64,000 bases of DNA from JALCRY01 sp050946575. GTDB lineage: Bacteria > Bacillota > Clostridia > Peptostreptococcales > Anaerovoracaceae. The DNA is taken from positions 137,152 to 201,151 of the forward strand of contig JBMNVB010000002.1 in assembly GCA_050946575.1 (NCBI GenBank). Reading direction: 5' to 3'. The translations under genes and the position numbers were made by a program. This document shows, piece by piece, positions 60,494 to 64,000 of this stretch (positions within the stretch are counted from its first letter, which is position 1; each line of letters starts with the position of its first letter). The notes beneath the pieces were generated by a model. The model was given only the letters and a program-made list of their open reading frames with translations. It was not told the DNA's origin and searched no databases.

Positions 60494-61354
60494 TTAGAAA
60501 GGTATTTCTTCGTCGGGCGCTATGTATAATACGCCGCCATCCCAAGGAAGCGTTTGAACTTTTTTAATTTTACTTTTTTCACATTTATCAATAAAAGTTA
60601 ATGTATTCGCAATGATTCTAACAGCATATTCTGCCTCTGCTTTTGAAAGCAAATCATTGGGATGTGCAGCGCTATTGTCATTCCGTATACCATTAAATTT
60701 ATCAAACAAGTTAATGGAATTTTGAATAGCTACAACTGCAAATTCGGAATCAAAATAAGCATTATCCACATACCATTTTTTGAGCATTCCGGCGAGTGAA
60801 TGAAGCGGATACTCGTTACCTTTTGAGTCGGTTGTTTCAATTGAGTGGGTATGGCACAAATTGCGCAAATATTCTGATGCGAACGTATGAAGTCGGTCAA
60901 CAACCAATTCTGGCTTGTCGTTTTTAATGTTTTCTTCAATATCTTCTAAAAGAAGTTTGAGATTTTTAATGTTCTCTTCTTTTGGAAGTTCAACTGTTTG
61001 GAGAGTTTGCAATCGCTCTATAATATGTTGAACTTGTTGATAATCATAATTATCCTCATCAGACCACCAATCTGTCCCCATCTTAAAGCAGAAATAATCT
61101 GATAATGCTTTTAAGAGTTTTGCAATGATTTGCGGGCTACACTCATCCCAAATCTTCTGTATACATTTTTGCTGTGATAAGCCCTTGTAACCCACATCTT
61201 CAAAAATATTTATCCCACAAGAGTCATAAATCAACTCTTTTGTTGTGCTTTTGTTGTGGGTTCCCTTGTCGCTCCAGTATTTAAATATAAACCCATCACT
61301 TATTCCAAACAATCGGCAAATCGTTTGCTTTTCGATAAATGAAAGTACACTCAA
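60494..61354 (-). CDS. Abortive-infection-type protein with a HEPN-like motif
   Basis: 286 residues from a TTG at 61354 with GGAGG seven bases before. The C-terminal part has NGIRNDNSAAHPNDLLSKAE, giving R224-N225...H231, an Rx6H motif as in HEPN ribonucleases, within a helical region (about 190-260) that resembles the C-terminal domain of Abi-type proteins. The N-terminal 120 residues are helical and unassigned. In known systems HEPN proteins cut RNA once triggered and stop growth. Its place next to two methyltransferases and two DUF262 proteins supports a defence role. Whether the nuclease is active cannot be seen. Confidence 0.6.
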   Translation of the reverse strand: MSVLSFIEKQTICRLFGISDGFIFKYWSDKGTHNKSTTKELIYDSCGINIFEDVGYKGLSQQKCIQKIWDECSPQIIAKLLKALSDYFCFKMGTDWWSDEDNYDYQQVQHIIERLQTLQTVELPKEENIKNLKLLLEDIEENIKNDKPELVVDRLHTFASEYLRNLCHTHSIETTDSKGNEYPLHSLAGMLKKWYVDNAYFDSEFAVVAIQNSINLFDKFNGIRNDNSAAHPNDLLSKAEAEYAVRIIANTLTFIDKCEKSKIKKVQTLPWDGGVLYIAPDEEIPF

Positions 61355-61409
61355 AATTATTCCTCCGAATCATAAAACTCAGCAAGAAGTTAAAAGAGAT
61401 TAATAGAAC

Positions 61410-63257
61410 TTAATTACCAAAGATAAACTTAATGATTCTATTACTCGCTTTATTGGTAGCATCGATAATATCATCCTTTTTCCAATATGGCTTATTAGTG
61501 TCACGGTATTTATCCACCAACGCTTGAGCAATTGGATATTCACTATTGATGTATCCTGTCTTGTTTTCAAGTTCAGTTGACACCTTTGTTCTGAACCATT
61601 CATTTCCAATCGCACGGTTTATCTTTTCCTCAAGAAGGATCTTATTACCAAGTTTATTTACCACACCATAAAACTCATCTTCGCTATCAATTTCTGCGTC
61701 TTTTCGGATCTCTTGTAAGTTATATCCGCTGTATGGCATTATGTGCTCGATGTCATACTTGCTTCCAAGGGTAAAACTGATCCCTTTTTCTCTCGCAAAG
61801 AGATACTCATTTAAATAAACAAGCACATTTCCGTCGTAATCATGTATCGCTGTTTCGATACTTTCCACATCCCAGTTAGCAGCAATATGCTCACTGAAAT
61901 CTTTGATAATTTCATCAATGGTAACGCTCGTATTTACGAATTTGGCTTCTTCTCCAAACAAAAATGTTTTGAAGTATTTACTGGAATAGCCAACATCAAC
62001 AAGTTCGAGAAGCGCAAACAAGCGAAGCATACATTCAAAGATGGGACATATAATATCTTCAGTGATATCATCTTCATTGAATCTGTAAAAATAGCTTGCC
62101 AAAAACAGTTTGGTATTCTCGTTGAATTTCTGCAAGATTCTCATTTGAGAATAGCCGGAAACCTTTTTCCATATCTTAGCTAATCTAATCATATCCGAAC
62201 ACATTGTAATAGGATCGGCAATTGGCATTTTATTAATCTCGGTAAAATATCGTCTTAAACCGGGAGTGGTAACATTAATTGCTCCGGTATCGCTGATTGT
62301 TTCCTTATTGATAGTACGTATGTAATACATATACTGCATCAAAATAGAATTAATATCAGCAATATGAAGGCTTTCCAATTCATTGATGATGTCATTTAAC
62401 TCTTTCCATAAACTTGCAAATTGCTTCTCTTCGCCTCTCTTTTCTGCTGCTGCATACAATTTAGCAGAGATAATATCAGAGTCATAAAGAGGGATGCCGT
62501 CGGAGTTAAGCGAGTTAAACATTGTGATTGCTTGTTCTACTTGCCAACTTTTAATTTCGATTACTTCGCAGTTATCTGTAACTGCTTTAGCAATGCTGTT
62601 CAACTGTGAATCGGACAATTCGCTGATTTTTTCATAGAAGAACTTGAAGTTTCTAAAAAAATTAGTGTATCTATTGTCTTTTTGTTTGTATTTGATTTTA
62701 ATAACTCTTGCTTCTGCCGAATCAAAATCGGTGGCCTGAAGAATTGTCGCCAACTCAGTTTTATATTTTTCGTTAATTGAGTAGTTTTCAAGAATAATAT
62801 CACGACGACAAATTTCAGCATCTTTTGCTGCTTCAGGCTTATCTGAAATATCTTCTGTTTCAGCTTTATACAGAATTCCCATAATTCTACGTCTGCGTTC
62901 TTGTAAGCCACGGCACAAACTGGCAGAATCCTCGTCACTAGCAGTTCTATTAATTGCAACATTAATTCTAACAAGTAAGGCTTTTAAAAGTAATAAGAAG
63001 GTAGTCGTTCTTTGCTGACCATCAATAAGTCCGTACTTTGTATCATTGTCCTGACAGTTAATTATAATTGTTCCAAAGAAGTATCTATCCTTGCTTTCGC
63101 TTTCAACAAAATCATTAATGTCTTGCCACAGTTTATCGCAATTATCAATGCCCCAAGAATACGCACGTTGGTATTCCGGTATAGTGAAAACAGTATCTTC
63201 CTCAAGTTTTAAATAATCACCTATTTTTTTGAGCTTAGGCTCAATATTCTTAGCCAT
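61410..63257 (-). CDS. GmrSD-like protein (DUF262 plus DUF1524)
   Basis: 615 residues. N-terminal DUF262: IPEYQRAYSW (26-35), IDGQQRTTTF (78-87) and MFNSLNSDGIPL (246-257). C-terminal DUF1524 HNH-type nuclease: YDIEHIMPYS (501-510) and NKLGNKILLEEKINRAIGN (534-552). The fused GmrS-GmrD layout is that of type IV restriction enzymes such as BrxU, which use nucleotide to cut modified phage DNA. It is read from ATG 63257 with GGAGGA upstream and three tandem decamer repeats just before. It is the second DUF262 protein of the locus. Confidence 0.85.
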   Translation of the reverse strand: MAKNIEPKLKKIGDYLKLEEDTVFTIPEYQRAYSWGIDNCDKLWQDINDFVESESKDRYFFGTIIINCQDNDTKYGLIDGQQRTTTFLLLLKALLVRINVAINRTASDEDSASLCRGLQERRRRIMGILYKAETEDISDKPEAAKDAEICRRDIILENYSINEKYKTELATILQATDFDSAEARVIKIKYKQKDNRYTNFFRNFKFFYEKISELSDSQLNSIAKAVTDNCEVIEIKSWQVEQAITMFNSLNSDGIPLYDSDIISAKLYAAAEKRGEEKQFASLWKELNDIINELESLHIADINSILMQYMYYIRTINKETISDTGAINVTTPGLRRYFTEINKMPIADPITMCSDMIRLAKIWKKVSGYSQMRILQKFNENTKLFLASYFYRFNEDDITEDIICPIFECMLRLFALLELVDVGYSSKYFKTFLFGEEAKFVNTSVTIDEIIKDFSEHIAANWDVESIETAIHDYDGNVLVYLNEYLFAREKGISFTLGSKYDIEHIMPYSGYNLQEIRKDAEIDSEDEFYGVVNKLGNKILLEEKINRAIGNEWFRTKVSTELENKTGYINSEYPIAQALVDKYRDTNKPYWKKDDIIDATNKASNRIIKFIFGN

Positions 63258-63268
63258 AATAAATCCTC

Positions 63269-63298
63269 CGTATGGTTGCGTATAGTTGCGTATAGTTG
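63269..63298 (-). repeat. Three tandem decamers directly upstream of the GmrSD-like gene
   Basis: The unit CGTATAGTTG (plus strand) is repeated three times without gap, the first copy with one change (CGTATGGTTG). The array abuts the ribosome binding site. One unit equals about one helical turn. Confidence 0.7.
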
Positions 63299-63341
63299 TT
63301 CTAGTTTTTGCCTGAAAAAATGCACACCACTTGTGAATTGT

Positions 63342-64000
63342 TCAAACTAAAATTTCCCACTTACCATATCTCTTTCCGCTTTCACGGCGGATATAGTTTT
63401 TATCCTGTAGCGATTTCATAATTCGCTTTACAGTGCTGAGAGATTTTCCGGTCGCTTCGCCCATTTCTTGTTGTTTGATAGTTGGATTTTTTGCAATTAA
63501 TTCTAAAATCGCCAGTTCCTCTAAAGTGCAGTCCAAAGTGTCAAATTGAGACTTTGGAACTTTAGAATTGATACTTTGGGAAGCGTTTTTATCCACAAAA
63601 TCAACATGCATATAGCGATTCTTTAATTCGTAGTTTGTACCGAGCAAAAGGTTTGAGAAAAACAATTCCAAAAACTTTGTGGTGGAATGAATACCTTTCT
63701 GCAAATCGTTATAGTTTGCTCGAACCAGTGCGTTGCGAAAATACCAAGAGTTTTCACGGAACGCATCGTTATTGACACGGAACCCAAAGGTTTTCATATA
63801 CTTAATCATAAACACGGCGGTGGCTCTTGTGTTACCCTCGCCGAAGGGATGAATCTGCCAAATGTCCGATGCGAATTTCGCAAGGTGTTTCACCGATGCT
63901 TCAACCGACAGTCCCTCATAGGAGAACTGCTTTTCGATGGCAAAATCATAATCCAATGTGTCTTTTATGCTGTTAAAATCAGCGTAGATAACCGTTTCTC
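63342..64000 (-). CDS. Fic-domain protein with C-terminal winged helix, N-terminus beyond the edge
   Basis: About 219 residues visible; the frame is open to the right edge, so the gene is cut. The Fic motif is IHPFGEGNTRATAVF: H, F, E, G, N and R are in place, but the usual second arginine (GNGRTxR) is missing. Upstream, ETVIYADFN resembles the target-binding flap. The C-terminal part (about 150-219) has a winged helix, KQQEMGEATGKSLSTVKRIM, as in Fic proteins that control their own expression. Fic enzymes attach AMP or other groups to proteins. It ends 84 bases before the GmrSD-like gene. Confidence 0.83.
   Translation of the reverse strand, partial: ETVIYADFNSIKDTLDYDFAIEKQFSYEGLSVEASVKHLAKFASDIWQIHPFGEGNTRATAVFMIKYMKTFGFRVNNDAFRENSWYFRNALVRANYNDLQKGIHSTTKFLELFFSNLLLGTNYELKNRYMHVDFVDKNASQSINSKVPKSQFDTLDCTLEELAILELIAKNPTIKQQEMGEATGKSLSTVKRIMKSLQDKNYIRRESGKRYGKWEILV

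Larger units (their letters stand above)
51313..64000. mobile_element. Integrated element in tRNA-Ser, open at the right edge
   Basis: From the tRNA-Ser remnant rightward the sequence turns AT-rich, genes use many A/T-ending codons and TTG starts, and cargo of transposon type (excisionase-like protein, TnpV) and defence type appears. No integrase is in view; it should be beyond 64000 with the intact tRNA-Ser. The type of element (integrative conjugative or mobilisable) cannot be decided. Confidence 0.75.

Noticed and set aside
1..64000. CRISPR array or cas genes
   Set aside because: No regular repeat-spacer pattern and no Cas-like protein was seen; the only short arrays are the decamers at 63269-63298 and the motifs near 51471 and 52174.

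Overview
The window is a chromosomal stretch from a Gram-positive anaerobe of the Clostridia (Bacillota). The evidence is a spoIIM-type gene, the hrcA-grpE-dnaK-dnaJ operon with a perfect CIRCE operator, an Asp23-nusB-xseAB-ispA-dxs-tlyA operon, a class 1B pyrD/pyrK pair, pyrBI, feoAB, a 2-hydroxyacyl-CoA-dehydratase activator-type ATPase and sortase-type surface proteins. Bases 1-51,250 are fairly GC-rich and almost entirely coded on the minus strand. The genus cannot be fixed from this sequence alone.

Region by region, bases 1-20,300 hold a partial methionine gamma-lyase-like gene, spoIIM-like, a Xer-type recombinase, miaA, mutL, mutS, an aminotransferase, the isoprenoid/DNA-repair operon (tlyA, dxs, ispA, xseB, xseA, tsaD-like, nusB, asp23) and the heat-shock operon. 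Bases 20,470-30,100 hold a plus-strand YczE-like membrane protein and a LysR regulator, then glpK-hemW-lepA, rpsT, a secreted glycosyl-hydrolase-like protein and deoD. Bases 29,200-39,600 hold a complete UMP operon from pyrC to pyrI (without carAB) with a DMT-type transporter at its 3' end, then pyruvate carboxylase and tRNA-Pro(CGG). Bases 39,660-51,010 hold a Nudix hydrolase, a flavin reductase, small unknown genes, a B3/B4-domain protein, an unusual fusion of a dehydratase-like domain with its activator-type ATPase, feoAB, and two large wall-anchored proteins with thioester-type N-termini and Cna_B/SpaA-like repeats.

At 51,256-51,313 lies the 3' half of a tRNA-Ser(CGA) gene, cut off in the anticodon loop. 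From there to the right edge the sequence is visibly AT-rich. It carries an excisionase-like DNA-binding protein and TnpV, then a minus-strand block that looks like a defence locus. In transcription order this is: a Fic-domain protein (cut by the window edge), a GmrSD-like DUF262-DUF1524 protein, a HEPN-type abortive-infection protein, two tandem EcoRI-family adenine methyltransferases with nearly identical N-terminal halves, a DUF262-HNH protein, and a 1427-residue Mrr-like nuclease-STAND/NACHT NTPase. I read this as an integrated element inserted in tRNA-Ser whose cargo is a multi-gene anti-phage system that I do not recognise as a named type.

Other points of interest are promoters for lepA, yczE-like and lysR whose -10 box ends seven bases before the start codon, implying leaderless mRNAs; a strongly over-represented octamer TCAATGCC; and a surface protein that has lost the glutamine of its thioester motif.
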